Source of the DNA: Lysobacteraceae bacterium NML08-0793 | Lineage (GTDB): Bacteria; Pseudomonadota; Gammaproteobacteria; Xanthomonadales; Xanthomonadaceae | Assembly: GCA_002798275.1 (NCBI GenBank) | Contig: NWQR01000008.1 | Coordinates: 1-64,000, forward strand | Direction of reading: 5' to 3' | DNA: 64,000 nt | Shown here: positions 44,548 to 55,112 of the stretch, piece by piece | Numbering within the stretch: position 1 is the first letter of the stretch | Layout: each line of letters starts with the position of its first letter | Notes under the pieces: model-generated | The model's input: only the letters and a program-made list of their open reading frames with translations | Told to the model about the DNA's origin: nothing | The model's database searches: none | Position numbers and translations under genes: made by a program

Positions 44548-45921
44548 TCAAAGAATGTAACGCGACAAATCCGGGTCTTGAATCAAGTCGCCCAAGCGCT
44601 CATCCACATAGGCGCGGTCGATGGTGAGCGTGCCGCCCTTGTCCGGCGCATCAAAACTCAAGCCTTCCAAGAGCCGTTCGAGCACGGTGTGCAGGCGACG
44701 GGCACCGATGTTTTCCTGGCGTTCGTTGACGGTGGCGGAGATTTCCGCCAGCCGTTCAATCGCATCGTCGGCAAAGGCGAGCGTTACGCCCTCGGTCGCC
44801 ATCAGCGCCACATATTGACGGGTGAGTGCGGCTTTAGGCTCAGTCAGGATGCGCATGAAGTCGGCCTTGGTCAGCGCATTCAATTCCACCCGGATCGGGA
44901 AGCGCCCCTGCATTTCCGGGATGAGGTCGGACGGCTTGGCAAGATGAAACGCACCGGAGGCAATGAACAGGATATGGTCGGTTTTCACCGGGCCGTATTT
45001 GGTGCTGACGGTCGAGCCTTCCACCAGCGGCAAAAGGTCGCGCTGCACGCCTTCGCGGCTGACATCCGCACCCATGCCTTCGCTACGTTTGGCGACCTTG
45101 TCGATTTCGTCGATGAACACGATGCCATGCTGCTCACAGGCTTCAATCGCCGCTTCGCGCACTTCGTCCTCGTTGACCAGCTTGGCGGCTTCTTCTTCGA
45201 TCAACAAGGTGCGCGCGGCCTTGATGCTGAGCTTTTTGCTCTGGCTCTTGCTACCGGCCAGTTGCGAGAACATCGACCGCAATTGCTGCCCCATTTCTTC
45301 CATGCCGGGCGGCGCCATGATGTCCACGCCGACATTCAGCGCCAGGTCGATTTCGATTTCGCGCTCATCCAGCTCGCCGGCACGCAGACGCTGGCGGAAC
45401 TTGCGACGGGTTTCGTTTTCTTCCGCCGACGGCTCGTTTTTCAGCGCCTCGCCAATATCAATACTGTAGGGCGTGCTGCTCTGGCGGCGTGGCAGGAGCG
45501 CATCCAGAATGCGGTCTTCGGCGTTTTCCTCGGCCTGGGTGCGCACCCGTTGCTTGGCCTGCTCGCGGTACAGCTTGACGGCGGTATCAGCCAGATCCCG
45601 GATGATTTGCTCCACATCCTTGCCGACATAACCCACCTCGGTAAAGCGCGTGGCCTCCACTTTCACAAACGGCGCATTGGCGAGCGTAGCAAGGCGGCGG
45701 GCGATTTCGGTCTTGCCGACCCCGGTCGGGCCAATCATCAGGATGTTTTTCGGCATCACCTCGCGGCGCATGTCCGCATCCAGCTGCATCCGCCGCCAGC
45801 GGTTGCGCAATGCGATGGCGACCGCGCGCTTGGCATCGTTCTGGCCGATGATGTGGCGGTCAAGTTCGGCGACGATTTCGCGCGGGGTCATCGAGGCGGA
45901 GCTGTTGTCAATCTTCTGCAT
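44548..45921 (-). CDS. hslU: ATP-dependent protease ATPase subunit HslU
   Basis: A 457-residue AAA+ unfoldase that feeds substrates to the HslV protease. Seen are the N-terminal [17 protein letters not shown] block, Walker [10 protein letters not shown] at 64-72, the pore-type [20 protein letters not shown] stretch just after it, an intermediate (I) domain, Walker [11 protein letters not shown], and the C-terminal RYIL tail that docks into HslV. It is 153 bp downstream of hslV on the same strand. Confidence 0.97.
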   Translation of the reverse strand: MQKIDNSSASMTPREIVAELDRHIIGQNDAKRAVAIALRNRWRRMQLDADMRREVMPKNILMIGPTGVGKTEIARRLATLANAPFVKVEATRFTEVGYVGKDVEQIIRDLADTAVKLYREQAKQRVRTQAEENAEDRILDALLPRRQSSTPYSIDIGEALKNEPSAEENETRRKFRQRLRAGELDEREIEIDLALNVGVDIMAPPGMEEMGQQLRSMFSQLAGSKSQSKKLSIKAARTLLIEEEAAKLVNEDEVREAAIEACEQHGIVFIDEIDKVAKRSEGMGADVSREGVQRDLLPLVEGSTVSTKYGPVKTDHILFIASGAFHLAKPSDLIPEMQGRFPIRVELNALTKADFMRILTEPKAALTRQYVALMATEGVTLAFADDAIERLAEISATVNERQENIGARRLHTVLERLLEGLSFDAPDKGGTLTIDRAYVDERLGDLIQDPDLSRYIL

Positions 45922-46074
45922 GGCTATCCTTTTTAATTTTGGAGCCTTAAAAAAAACGTAGCGAGCGGGCGATTGGTGGTGGTGGACGGAGCGCAGGAAG
46001 CGGAGTGTACTTTTTTAGTACAAAGAGCCACCCGAGCACCGCACGCCGCCGCCAGGCGCACGCGCAGTAGTTTT

Positions 46075-46626
46075 TTAAAGTTCTTCAACCACGATGTTGT
46101 GGTTGGTGTAGATACACACATCCCCGGCAATGCCCAGGGCTTCGGTGGCGATTTCACGCGCCGAAAGCTGCGTATGCTTCAAAAGCCCGCGCGCGGCAGA
46201 CAGGGCATACATGCCGCCGGAGCCAATCGCAATCAGGCCGTCTTCGGGCTCAATCACATCGCCGGTGCCGCTGATAATGAGCGAAGTATCGCGGTCGGCC
46301 ACGGCGAGCAGGGCTTCGAGCTTGCCGAAGCGGCGCTCGGTGCGCCAGTCCTTGGCCATTTCCACCGCCGCGCGGGTCAGTTGCCCGTGCTTTTGTAGCT
46401 TGGCCTCGAACAATTCAAACAGAGTGAAAGCATCCGCCGCGGCACCGGCAAAACCAGCCAGCACCCGCCCGCCCTCACCCAGACGGCGCACTTTGCGGGC
46501 ATTGGCCTTCATCACCGTATGCCCCAAGGTAACTTGGCCATCACCGGCAATGACGACTTGATCACCACGGCGTACCGAAACGATGGTGGTGGCGTGAAAC
46601 ACATTGGGATTGTCTGCGGGGTTCAT
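46075..46626 (-). CDS. hslV: ATP-dependent protease subunit HslV
   Basis: A 183-residue proteasome-like peptidase. The catalytic threonine is expected at the start of TTIVSVRRG, but here it is preceded by about 12 residues ([12 protein letters not shown]). This extension matches what I recall for Xanthomonas HslV and implies processing beyond Met removal. GDGQVTLG and the [13 protein letters not shown] block are also typical. AGGAG lies upstream of ATG 46626; the frame is open further to 46662 without family features. Confidence 0.96.
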   Translation of the reverse strand: MNPADNPNVFHATTIVSVRRGDQVVIAGDGQVTLGHTVMKANARKVRRLGEGGRVLAGFAGAAADAFTLFELFEAKLQKHGQLTRAAVEMAKDWRTERRFGKLEALLAVADRDTSLIISGTGDVIEPEDGLIAIGSGGMYALSAARGLLKHTQLSAREIATEALGIAGDVCIYTNHNIVVEEL

Positions 46627-46715
46627 GGTGGCTCCTTGTGAACCCAGAAAATGGGGCAGCAACAGGCAAAATCAAGACGGGATAGCATTGGGCAAAACCA
46701 CATAGGTGCATCGCC

Positions 46716-47921
46716 ATGAAAAAACTTGCTGCCGTTCTGGGTTTGTCCGCGCTGCTTGCTGCGCCATTTGCTTCTGCCGCTGAGCCGGTTGGCCGGGTGC
46801 GCGTTGCCTTCGACCGCGATGGCATTACCGCCAGCCAGGCCGAAGGGTTTGCCGACCTTGCCGCGCGCCGTGCGCTGACCCCGGATGACCCGGCGCGGGT
46901 GGCCTCGGTCAGCAAACTGATGGCGGCGATCGGCGTGCTGCGGCTGGTGGATCAAGGCCGGCTGAATCTGGATGCCGATGTTTCCACCGTGCTCGGCAGG
47001 CCGCTGCGCAATCCGGCATTTGCCGATACTCCGATTACGCTAAAAATGCTGCTTTCGCATACCTCCGGCCTGACCGACAACGCCGGTTACTGGGACGTCC
47101 CCTTGGGCGAATCCAGCCGCATCCTCACCGACAAGCCCGAGGCGTGGGACAGCCAGCATCCGCCCGGCAGCTTTTTCCGCTACAGCAATCTCAATTTCGT
47201 GCTGATTGCCGAAGTGATGGAGCGCGCCACGGGCGAGCGTTTCGACCGGCTGATGCAGCAACTGGTGTTTGCCCCGCTAAAAATCGACGCCTGCCATAAC
47301 TGGTCTGGTTGCAGCGATGCGGCCATCGCCCGCGCCGTGGTGCTGTATGACAGCGCGCGCACACCGCAACGTGATGACTTGAAAGGCCAAGCGCCAGCGT
47401 GTCCGGTGATTCCCGGCACCGATGGCGGCTGCGATGTGGATGCTCACTGGCAGGCCGGAGAAAACGGCGCGCTGTTCTCGCCCCAGGGCGGCGTGCGGAT
47501 TTCCGCCAATGGTCTGGCGCGTGTGGGGCAGATGCTGCTGCGCGGTGGCGAGCTTGATGGCATGCGGATTTTGTCTGCCGATGCCATGCGCATCCTGACC
47601 ACCCCGCTTTGGGTATTCGATGGCGAAAACGGCGTGATTGGCGAGGAGGACGAGCCCAACCGTGGCGGCTTCTTCTGCGCCTACGGCCTTGCCAGCCAGC
47701 ATATCGGCCACGGTCGTGGTGCCTGCCGCGACGACCTGTTTGCCGATGGGCGCAAACGCATCGGCCATTCCGGCAATGCCTATGGCCTGCTTTCCGGCCT
47801 GTGGCTGGATCTAGCGGCAGGCCAGGGCGTGGCCTACTTCACCACCGGCGTTGCCAATGATTCCAGCGGCCAGCACTCGGCCTTCAGCCGCTACGAAGAA
47901 CAAGGCGCGACGGGCTGGTAG
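46716..47921 (+). CDS. Serine beta-lactamase-fold hydrolase (class C/esterase type), exported
   Basis: A 401-residue protein with a signal peptide (MKKLAAVLGLSALLAAPFASA). The active-site SVSK is at 64-67, the tyrosine motif YSNLNF is near 168, and a C-terminal HSGNAYG takes the place of KTG. These fit the AmpC/DD-peptidase/EstB superfamily. The HSG variant is common in esterases or D-aminopeptidase-like members, so true beta-lactamase activity is doubtful. Four Cys (CHNWSGC, CPVIPGTDGGC) could form disulfides. Divergent from hslV. Confidence 0.88.
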   Translation: MKKLAAVLGLSALLAAPFASAAEPVGRVRVAFDRDGITASQAEGFADLAARRALTPDDPARVASVSKLMAAIGVLRLVDQGRLNLDADVSTVLGRPLRNPAFADTPITLKMLLSHTSGLTDNAGYWDVPLGESSRILTDKPEAWDSQHPPGSFFRYSNLNFVLIAEVMERATGERFDRLMQQLVFAPLKIDACHNWSGCSDAAIARAVVLYDSARTPQRDDLKGQAPACPVIPGTDGGCDVDAHWQAGENGALFSPQGGVRISANGLARVGQMLLRGGELDGMRILSADAMRILTTPLWVFDGENGVIGEEDEPNRGGFFCAYGLASQHIGHGRGACRDDLFADGRKRIGHSGNAYGLLSGLWLDLAAGQGVAYFTTGVANDSSGQHSAFSRYEEQGATGW

Positions 47922-47955
47922 CCGCAAACGCGGCTTGCTTGGCGCTCAAAACAAC

Positions 47956-47979
47956 AAAGGCAGCCATAAAGCTGCCTTT
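47956..47979. terminator. Terminator between convergent genes
   Basis: AAAGGCAGC / GCTGCCTTT with a CATAAA loop. T-rich sequence follows on the minus strand (TGTTGTTTTG), so it chiefly ends glyQS, though it may act for the plus-strand hydrolase too. Confidence 0.75.
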
Positions 47980-47999
47980 GCTGCATATGCTGGGCACGC

Positions 48000-50177
48000 T
48001 TACAGATGCTCGATGGCGGCGACGCTGCCTAGGCGGTCGGCGAGCTTTGTCAGCAGCGCCAAGCGGTTGCCGCGCACCGCAGGGTCGTCGGCATTCACCA
48101 TGACATTTTCAAAGAAGCCATCCACCGCTGGACGCAGGCTCGCCATCTTTGCCAGCGCCGCCACATAATCGCGCGCATCAAGCAGTGGCTGGGTGGCGGT
48201 GATGACTTCATCCAGTGCCGTGGCCAATGCCTGCTCAGCAGGCGCTTGCAGTAGTGCCGCATCCACATCGGCGGCGATACTGCCTTCGGCTTTTTTCAGG
48301 ATATTGCGGGCGCGCTTGTTGGCTGCGGCGAGCGCAGCGGCTTCGGGCAGGCGGGCAAATTCGCCAATGGCCTTGAGGCGGGCATTGAAGTCGGTCAGCG
48401 AGGCCGGACGCAGTGCAGCCACGGCATCAAACTGCTGCGCGGTAAAGCCGCGTTCTTCGTAATAGCTGCGCAGACGCTCAAGGATAAATCCGTAAATTTC
48501 TTGAGCCTCTGTCTCAACAGAACCATTGAAATTCGGCGAATAGCTTTGAAGCTTGTCTACGTAAACCCCTTTAATCCTTGCGTTGTCTGCAGCAAGCTGT
48601 TTCTTGAGTGCTCCCTCATGCCCTATTGCATCTCTGTTTTCTTGCAGCGCATCGCCCAGCAATGCCGGCAAATCCAGATTCAAACCGCCTTCAATCAGGG
48701 TGCGCGCCAGCCCCAGCGCATTGCGGCGCAGCGCGAACGGGTCTTTGTTGCCGGTGGGTTTGAGCCCTGCGGCAAAGCCGCCCGCCAAAGTATCGAGGCG
48801 CTCGGCCACCGCCAGCACCTGCCCCAGCCGGGAGGGCGCGATGTCGTCGCTGGCATTGCGCGGCATCCAGCCTTCATCAATGGCCGCAGCGATTTCTGCG
48901 CGCTCGCCCTCTGCTTGCGCGTAGTGGCGACCGGCGATGCCCTGCAATTCCGGGAATTCACCGACCATGCGCGATTGCAGGTCGGCCTTGGAAAGCGCCG
49001 CAGCACGGCGGGCGGCCTCGGCATCCACGCCCACTTGCGGGGCGATGCTTGCGGCAAGCTGCTCAACACGCGCCACCTTGTCGGCGATACTGCCGAGCTT
49101 GTCCTGATATTTGACGTTGGCAAGCCCTGCATTCATCGAGGCCAGACCTTGCTTCAAGTCTTCGTCGAAGAAGAACTTGGCATCGGCAAAACGCGGGCGA
49201 ATCACGCGCTCGTAGCCCTTGCGCACTTCGGCCTCGTTCTTCGATTCGATATTGCTGGTACCGATGAAATGCTCGGTAAGGCGGCCTTGCGCATCCAGCA
49301 CCGGGAAGAATTTCTGGTTGGCTTCCATGGTGGAAATCAGGGCTTCCTGCGGCACGGCCAGAAACTCGCGGCCAAAGGTGCAGGCCACCGCCTGCGGCCA
49401 TTCGGTCAGGCCATTCACTTCTTCCAGAATATCCGCGTCGATGCGCACCGTGCCGCCCACCTGGCTTGCCGCCGCCTGTGCCCCGGCCACAATGCGCGCG
49501 CGACGCTCGTCGGCATCCACCAGCACCTTGGCCTGACGCATCGCTTCCACATAGGCCGCAGGCGAGGCGATGGCAACCTCTTGCGGGTGCATGAAGCGAT
49601 GCCCACGGCTGTTGCGGCCTGCGGCAATGCCCATCACCTCGCCGGGGGCAGTGTCCTCGCCCAGCAGCATCACCAGCCAGTGCACCGGGCGGGCAAAGGC
49701 GTAGTCGTGTGCGCCCCAGCGCATCGGCTTGGGAATGGGCATCGCAGCGATGGCTTCAGCCACGATCTCTGCCAGCAAATCGCGCGTGGCCGCGCCCGGC
49801 TTGACGCTGCGAAAGACAAACCGTTCGCCCTTGGCATCGGTGGTTTTTTCAAGCTGCTGCCAGTCGATGCCCGCCTTGGCGGCAAAGCCTTGCAGCGCCT
49901 TGGTCGGCTGGCCATCGGCATCTAGGGCGATATTCAGATACGGCCCCAGCACTTCGCTGCGCTGCTCCGGCTGCATCGCGGCAACGCCGGGCAGCAACAC
50001 GGCCAAACGGCGCGGGGTGTACAGCGGCTTGGCATCGGCTTTGTCCACCGCGATGCCGCGCTTTTCCAGCCCGGCCAGTACGCCGTCAAAAAACGCCTTG
50101 GCAAGCCCCGGCAGGGCTTTGACCGGCAGTTCTTCAGTCCCCAGTTCAATCAGCAGTGGCTGCATGGCGGTGTTCAT
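48000..50177 (-). CDS. glyS: Glycyl-tRNA synthetase beta subunit
   Basis: A 725-residue beta chain of the tetrameric glycyl-tRNA synthetase, which binds tRNA-Gly. It starts [17 protein letters not shown], the family signature, then has [12 protein letters not shown] and the HD-like and C-terminal anticodon-binding regions. The block 48481-48640 has only 43% GC by hand count and encodes an atypical segment with [21 protein letters not shown]; the frame is intact. It overlaps glyQ by 4 bp (ATGA). Confidence 0.96.
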   Translation of the reverse strand: MNTAMQPLLIELGTEELPVKALPGLAKAFFDGVLAGLEKRGIAVDKADAKPLYTPRRLAVLLPGVAAMQPEQRSEVLGPYLNIALDADGQPTKALQGFAAKAGIDWQQLEKTTDAKGERFVFRSVKPGAATRDLLAEIVAEAIAAMPIPKPMRWGAHDYAFARPVHWLVMLLGEDTAPGEVMGIAAGRNSRGHRFMHPQEVAIASPAAYVEAMRQAKVLVDADERRARIVAGAQAAASQVGGTVRIDADILEEVNGLTEWPQAVACTFGREFLAVPQEALISTMEANQKFFPVLDAQGRLTEHFIGTSNIESKNEAEVRKGYERVIRPRFADAKFFFDEDLKQGLASMNAGLANVKYQDKLGSIADKVARVEQLAASIAPQVGVDAEAARRAAALSKADLQSRMVGEFPELQGIAGRHYAQAEGERAEIAAAIDEGWMPRNASDDIAPSRLGQVLAVAERLDTLAGGFAAGLKPTGNKDPFALRRNALGLARTLIEGGLNLDLPALLGDALQENRDAIGHEGALKKQLAADNARIKGVYVDKLQSYSPNFNGSVETEAQEIYGFILERLRSYYEERGFTAQQFDAVAALRPASLTDFNARLKAIGEFARLPEAAALAAANKRARNILKKAEGSIAADVDAALLQAPAEQALATALDEVITATQPLLDARDYVAALAKMASLRPAVDGFFENVMVNADDPAVRGNRLALLTKLADRLGSVAAIEHL

Positions 50178-51091
50178 TGGGCGGCCTCCTTGTGCAAACC
50201 GGGAAAGCCCAGTTTTTCGCGTTGTGCGTAATACCCCTCTGCCACGGCGCGCGCCAGATTGCGCACGCGCAGGATGTAACGCTGGCGCTCGGTGACTGAA
50301 ATCGCGCGGCGTGCATCCAACAGGTTGAAGCTGTGGCTGGCCTTCATCACCTGCTCGTAGGCGGGCAGCGGCAGACCGGCTTCCACCAGCTTCAGCGCCT
50401 CGCGCTCGCAGGCATCGAAGCGGTGGAACAGCTCTTCCACATCGGCATATTCAAAGTTGTAGGTGCTCTGCTCCACTTCGTTCTGGTGGTACACATCGCG
50501 GTAGTGCACCGGGTGGCCATCCGGCCCGTAGGTCCATACCAGATCGAACACGTTATCGACGTTTTGCAGATACATGCACAGGCGCTCAAGGCCGTAGGTG
50601 ATTTCCCCCAGCACCGGCTTACATTCCAAGCCGCCAGCCTGCTGGAAATAAGTGAATTGGGTGACTTCCATGCCGTTTAGCCAGACCTCCCAGCCCAACC
50701 CCCAAGCACCTAGGGTGGGCGATTCCCAGTTGTCCTCCACCAGACGCAGGTCGTGCACTTCCGGGTCAATCCCCAGCGCCTTGAGCGAATTGAAATACAG
50801 CTCGACGATATTGTCCGGCGAGGGCTTCATCACCACCTGAAACTGGTAATAGCGCTGCAAGCGGTTGGGATTTTCGCCATAGCGACCATCGGTGGGACGG
50901 CGCGAAGGCTGCACATAAGCGGCATTCCACGGCTCCGGCCCCAAGGCGCGCAGGAAGGTGGCCGGATGAAACGTGCCGGCACCCACTTCAAGGTCAAGCG
51001 GTTGAATCAGCACGCAGCCCTGCTCTGCCCAATAGGCGTTGAGGCGCTGGATGAGTTCTTGAAAAGTGATGGAAACGCGGTCGGCTGACAT
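50174..51091 (-). CDS. glyQ: Glycyl-tRNA synthetase alpha subunit
   Basis: A 305-residue class II synthetase subunit that activates glycine. Typical blocks are [40 protein letters not shown] near residue 37, [19 protein letters not shown] (motif 2-like), and the motif 3 region [14 protein letters not shown] 51091 ([10 protein letters not shown]) is preferred over the longer upstream frame. It overlaps glyS. Confidence 0.97.
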   Translation of the reverse strand: MSADRVSITFQELIQRLNAYWAEQGCVLIQPLDLEVGAGTFHPATFLRALGPEPWNAAYVQPSRRPTDGRYGENPNRLQRYYQFQVVMKPSPDNIVELYFNSLKALGIDPEVHDLRLVEDNWESPTLGAWGLGWEVWLNGMEVTQFTYFQQAGGLECKPVLGEITYGLERLCMYLQNVDNVFDLVWTYGPDGHPVHYRDVYHQNEVEQSTYNFEYADVEELFHRFDACEREALKLVEAGLPLPAYEQVMKASHSFNLLDARRAISVTERQRYILRVRNLARAVAEGYYAQREKLGFPGLHKEAAQ

Positions 51092-51202
51092 GAGGCGAAA
51101 ATCGCGATAAAACAGCCGCGAAGTATAGCCGTCCGTCGTTTGCAGCGACATTCTGCGACAATTCGCCCCATTCTTGTCCCCCTGCTCCGACACGCGCCCA
51201 TC

Positions 51203-52114
51203 ATGCAAATCCGCCCGCTTTCGCCCATCCAAGCCTGGCACTGGTTTTTTCAAGCCATCAATCTCGGCATGCGCAATCCGCGCGCGGTTTTTGGCGCAGC
51301 TTTTCTGCTGGTTGGCAGCCTGTATGCGATGGTGATGGCGGGCGGGCTGCTCGCTAGCCTGTTTGGCGGCAACCAGGTCAATACCCCGACCCTACTGATC
51401 ACCCTGCTGATGGTGGTGGCGATTTTCATGATGATGCCGGTTCTGCTCGGCGGGCTGATGCATGTCATTGCCGAAGCCGAGGCCGGACGCCCGGTTACCG
51501 CGCGCGATCTGTTTCAGCCCTTTGTGCAGAGGCGCGCCGCTAAATTGGCCGCGCTCGGCGGGCTGCAAATCCTGCTGATGGCAGGCGGAATGCTGATTAC
51601 CCGGCAGCTGGCTGGCGAGGAATACATGGCCGCTTACAACGAGGCGCTGAACAGCCTCCTGCAACATCCGCAGGACACCCCGCCGACACTGCCGCTACCG
51701 GCAAATCCGCTGCTGATGTTTGTCTGGCAAATCAGCCTCAACTATCTCACCGCGATTTTGATGCTGCTCGGCATCGCGCAGGTATCGCTGTCCGGCAGCC
51801 GGGTGCTCCCCGCAATCAAGGCCGCAGCCGCGGCGGCTGTGCGCAATTTTTTGCCCAACTTTCTTGCCGCCGTGCTGTTCTTCACCGCGATGATGATTGG
51901 CACCATGCTGCTGTCGCTGCTGTTGAGCGCTGCGGTATTGCTGCTCGGCGCGATCTTCATGCCGCTGGCGCTGCTGGCGGCATTTCTGATAACCCAGTGC
52001 TTTGTCGCCGTGCTGCTGGTAGTGGTCTGCGGCGGCGGCTATCTGATGTGGCGCGATACTTTCGGCATGGCACCCGCGCAGGCAAATGCCACACACGGCC
52101 ATATCGAGCTGTAA
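51203..52114 (+). CDS. BPSS1780-family membrane protein
   Basis: A 303-residue integral membrane protein with about six hydrophobic helices. It starts [15 protein letters not shown] from ATG 51203 and resembles the BPSS1780-type family in its N-terminal [11 protein letters not shown]...[12 protein letters not shown] pattern and its [16 protein letters not shown] loop. Function unknown. The run of hydrophobic residues at 225-280 is continuous enough for two helices. It converges with the RDD gene, with 1 bp between stops. Confidence 0.82.
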   Translation: MQIRPLSPIQAWHWFFQAINLGMRNPRAVFGAAFLLVGSLYAMVMAGGLLASLFGGNQVNTPTLLITLLMVVAIFMMMPVLLGGLMHVIAEAEAGRPVTARDLFQPFVQRRAAKLAALGGLQILLMAGGMLITRQLAGEEYMAAYNEALNSLLQHPQDTPPTLPLPANPLLMFVWQISLNYLTAILMLLGIAQVSLSGSRVLPAIKAAAAAAVRNFLPNFLAAVLFFTAMMIGTMLLSLLLSAAVLLLGAIFMPLALLAAFLITQCFVAVLLVVVCGGGYLMWRDTFGMAPAQANATHGHIEL

Positions 52115-52115
52115 T

Positions 52116-52832
52116 TCACCCGACAATGACGCTGGCCATCGCCGCGCTGAGTTCGGCGGCGGCCAATACACCCAGCAACAAGGGCGAGGCGCAGACAAGC
52201 AGTATCAGCAATCCGCCCCACCACGGGGTGCGCCGGGCAGCGCCCTCGGCCCAAACCACACGGGTATCGGCAAGCCGGTCGTGCAGGGCGCGATGCTCGC
52301 CGGCCGCCATCATCAAATGACCGATATTGAGGCTGAGCCAAGACAGGCTGCCAGCCAGATGGCGCTTGAATGCAGCGGCATAAGTAATGCGCGCACGCGC
52401 GCTGCCATCACATACCCGCAGCCCGAGCAGCCGCTTGCCGAAAGTGGCCTGGCAACGCCCCGCCTCCAGCAGCGGCCAATACAACAGCGCCAGCAGCACA
52501 AACAGCAGCAGCGGAATACCGATGCCCTGCATCAGCGCCTGCTGCAAATCGGCAATCGCGCCTCTTGCAAGCCCGTCGGCTGCCCAGACATCCTGCAAAT
52601 AGGCAAAAAAATCGCCGCCTCTTTGGATGGTCAACTCCATCTGCCGCCCCATCACCTCGCCCAGCGCGCGCCAATGCTGGCGCACCCCGGCATTGCGTAC
52701 CCCCGGCAAGGCAACAGAAATCAGTATCACCGGCAGAGACAGCAACAAGGCATCCACGCACCAGGCAGTGCTGCGCGGCAACAGTCCGGCACCAGCCGGG
52801 GTTTCAGGCGGAATGGGTGGGCGCATCTGCAT
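52116..52832 (-). CDS. RDD-family membrane protein
   Basis: A 238-residue protein with the RDD pattern near the N-terminus (LLPRSTAWCVDALLLSLPVIL; the classic R-D-D spacing is partly kept) and two further hydrophobic regions (LLLFVLLALLYWPLLEAG, WWGGLLILLVCASPLLLGVLA). The C-terminal half contains FGKRLLGLRVCDG, typical of RDD proteins. Function unknown; transport or pH/ion roles have been proposed for members. The start at 52832 overlaps the 3' end of tatC by 29 bp; an ATG at 52826 is possible. Confidence 0.85.
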   Translation of the reverse strand: MQMRPPIPPETPAGAGLLPRSTAWCVDALLLSLPVILISVALPGVRNAGVRQHWRALGEVMGRQMELTIQRGGDFFAYLQDVWAADGLARGAIADLQQALMQGIGIPLLLFVLLALLYWPLLEAGRCQATFGKRLLGLRVCDGSARARITYAAAFKRHLAGSLSWLSLNIGHLMMAAGEHRALHDRLADTRVVWAEGAARRTPWWGGLLILLVCASPLLLGVLAAAELSAAMASVIVG

Positions 52833-53553
52833 GTCTGTCGGGAGCCACGGCGGCGGCGGCCAAAATGCCGGCCTCGTAAAGCAAATACATCGGAATCATC
52901 AGCAAAATCATCGAGATGCCATCGCCGGGCGTAACCAGCATGGCAAGCACCGCGATACCAATCAAGGCATAGCCGCGTACTGCCCGCAACTGCGCCGGCT
53001 TGACCCAGCCCAGCAGCACCAAAATCACCAGCGCCACTGGCAGCTCAAAGCTGAAACCGGCCGCCAGTGAAATGACCGCGACAAAATCCAAATAGCGGGC
53101 AATATCCGGCATCATCGCCACCGCTTCTGGCCGGGTCATGGCCAGAAACTTGAACATCATCGGCAACAGCAAGAAATAGGCAAACGCGCAGCCGGCATAA
53201 AACAGCAGCATCGACGACACCATCAGCGGCATCGCCAGACGTTTTTCATGCCGGTACAGCCCAGGCGCGACAAATGCCCAGAGCTGGTACAGCAGTACCG
53301 GCGCAGCCAGCAAGATGGCCAGATACAGCGACAAGCGCAGCGGCGTGGAAAACGGTGTCAGCGGGTCGATGGCCACCAGTTGGCTGCCTGCGGGCAACGC
53401 CGCCATCATCGGGGCGGCCAGCAGGTCGTAAAGCGAGCTACTGAAGGCCGCCAGCGCGGCAAACAGCAGCACGACGGTGATGATGACTTTCACCAGCCGT
53501 GCGCGCAGCTCCAACAAATGCGACAGCCAGCCGCCCATCTCCTGCTGACTCAT
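52804..53553 (-). CDS. tatC: Sec-independent translocase protein TatC
   Basis: A 249-residue polytopic core of the twin-arginine translocon with six membrane helices. Conserved parts are the N-terminal SHLLELRARL, the periplasmic FSTPLRLSLYLAILLAAPVLLYQLWAFVAPGLY, the glutamate in AGFSFELPVAL, and VTPGD late in the protein. ATG 53553 overlaps the tatB stop (ATGA). Confidence 0.97.
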   Translation of the reverse strand: MSQQEMGGWLSHLLELRARLVKVIITVVLLFAALAAFSSSLYDLLAAPMMAALPAGSQLVAIDPLTPFSTPLRLSLYLAILLAAPVLLYQLWAFVAPGLYRHEKRLAMPLMVSSMLLFYAGCAFAYFLLLPMMFKFLAMTRPEAVAMMPDIARYLDFVAVISLAAGFSFELPVALVILVLLGWVKPAQLRAVRGYALIGIAVLAMLVTPGDGISMILLMIPMYLLYEAGILAAAAVAPDRHADAPTHSA

Positions 53554-53855
53554 GGGCTGCGCCCTTGGCCTTGCCCGTCGTCCGCCTGCGGCGGCGGGGC
53601 ACTCATTTGCTGCTCGAACTGCCGGGCTTCGGCTTCCATCTGCGCCACCGCCTTGCGGGTGGCCTCTAGGTTGTGGCGCATTTCTTCGGCCATCAGTTCT
53701 GCATCCAGCTCGCTTTTGACCGAATGCCAGTACGCGCGCGCGCGCCGCACCCACAGCCCGGCAAGACGCGCCGCACGCGGCAGGCGCTCAGGCCCCAGCA
53801 CCAGCAGCACGATGACCGCCAGAATGATGAGTTCGGGAAAGCTGACTTCAAACAT
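53550..53855 (-). CDS. tatB: Sec-independent translocase protein TatB
   Basis: A 101-residue single-span protein that with TatC recognises twin-arginine signal peptides. It begins MFEVSFPELIILAVIVLLVLG with the conserved glutamate in the membrane helix, followed by PERLPRAARLAGLWVRRAR and a long amphipathic acidic region. It sits between tatA and tatC, as expected. Confidence 0.95.
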   Translation of the reverse strand: MFEVSFPELIILAVIVLLVLGPERLPRAARLAGLWVRRARAYWHSVKSELDAELMAEEMRHNLEATRKAVAQMEAEARQFEQQMSAPPPQADDGQGQGRSP

Positions 53856-53873
53856 CGGCCTGCGCCGTCGGCA

Positions 53874-54098
53874 TCAACGATCGTGCGCGTGCGGATCGCG
53901 GCTGGACAAGTTCTCGCCCGCCGCCACATCCTTGCCGCGCGCATCTTCAAGCGATTGCGGCTCGTCCGGCTCCTTCATGCCTTTTTTGAATTCGCGCACC
54001 CCCTTGCCGAGGTCACGCATGCCGCTGGTCAATCGCTTGGTGCCGAAAATCAGCACCACGATGACCAGCAGGATGAGAAGTTCGCGCCAACCGATCAT
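53874..54098 (-). CDS. tatA: Sec-independent translocase protein TatA
   Basis: A 74-residue pore-forming protein: one membrane helix ([20 protein letters not shown]) with the FGTKRL hinge, an amphipathic helix ([17 protein letters not shown]), and a charged tail. It is the first gene of tatABC; the RDD gene follows tatC. Confidence 0.95.
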   Translation of the reverse strand: MIGWRELLILLVIVVLIFGTKRLTSGMRDLGKGVREFKKGMKEPDEPQSLEDARGKDVAAGENLSSRDPHAHDR

Positions 54099-54145
54099 CT
54101 ATCGCCATCCACTAGAAACGGAAGCTGGCAAGGATAACGCAGCCA

Positions 54146-55006
54146 TCAGTCAATCGGCGGCAATGGCGTGGTTACCACCCCGCCGTCCTGCGGCGGATTC
54201 TGCGGCGCTGCCGGTTGCGCGGGCTGGGCAGGCGCTGCTGGAGGCGGGGTCTGGCCGTGCCGGTACTGCTCCGTCGGCGCATACACCGGGACTTCCTCCG
54301 CCGGGTTGCGACGGTTGCGCGCCGTGGCGCTGGCTTCTTCCAGCGCATCGCGCATCGCCACGGTGGCGGAACTGCCCGGCTGCGGCGCACGGTTTTCAAA
54401 AATCATCCGCGGGGTTACGCCATGACCGTACACGGCCTGATTGGCTTCATCGTCGATTTTCAGCACGGCGCCATCGAGCGCCACCCCGGCAAACAGACCG
54501 CGCGAGCGCGACCACGACCAGATTTCCGCCTTGAACTGCGCATCGGTCATCGCCGAAGCATTGCGCCCCACCGGCCCCGCCGCTGCGGCCGCATCCACCC
54601 CCAAGGTGAACTTGCCGTTGACGATGTTCTGCACGCCACGGTCATTGCGAATCACCATGATGATGTCCGAAGCCTGCACCCCGGCCTGAAAGCCGAAACT
54701 GCCGCCGACCAGTTTGACGAATACCGGATTCGACCAAGTGCCCTCGGTGGTCTTGACCGACATCAGCCCAAGGCCGCGACGACCGCCAAAAATCAAGCCA
54801 GCCTTGACCGTATCGGGCACCACGACGATGCCACGGGCTTCGTCGAACAATTTGTCGGGAATGGCCGATTCGGGGATTTCTAGATTTTCGTTCAATACCC
54901 GCACCGCTTCACGAGCACGCTGGTCTTCGTATTCCCCGGCCATGGCCGGAGCGGAAAGCAAAAGCGCGGTGGCAAGTGCCAAGGCAGTCAATTTACGCAT
55001 GTGCAT
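54146..55006 (-). CDS. SYLF-domain (YSC84-like) lipid-binding protein, exported
   Basis: A 286-residue protein with a signal peptide (MRKLTALALATALLLSAPAMA). The SYLF domain is marked by IVVVPDTVKAGLIFGGRRGLGLMSV, KLVGGSFGFQAGVQASDIIMVI, and LDGAVLKIDDEANQAVYG. The C-terminal ~55 residues are Pro/Ala/Gln-rich and probably disordered. Bacterial SYLF proteins may bind phospholipids at the outer membrane. Two ATGs (55006 and 55000) are equally plausible starts. It lies 47 bp upstream of tatA. Confidence 0.88.
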   Translation of the reverse strand: MHMRKLTALALATALLLSAPAMAGEYEDQRAREAVRVLNENLEIPESAIPDKLFDEARGIVVVPDTVKAGLIFGGRRGLGLMSVKTTEGTWSNPVFVKLVGGSFGFQAGVQASDIIMVIRNDRGVQNIVNGKFTLGVDAAAAAGPVGRNASAMTDAQFKAEIWSWSRSRGLFAGVALDGAVLKIDDEANQAVYGHGVTPRMIFENRAPQPGSSATVAMRDALEEASATARNRRNPAEEVPVYAPTEQYRHGQTPPPAAPAQPAQPAAPQNPPQDGGVVTTPLPPID

Positions 55007-55112
55007 GTAGTCCGAGCGAAAGTGCCATCAGCATAACGGTAGCGCGCGCGGCAATGCCTGACAGCAGGTAAACCGCGCAGCCAAAACGGCTTGGGAGTAT
55101 CCTTCCGCGCCT

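Noticed and set aside
46000-46035. Short hairpin GTACTTTTTTAGTAC between hslU and hslV
   Set aside because: Six or fewer base pairs with no GC-rich stem; too weak to call a terminator or RNA.
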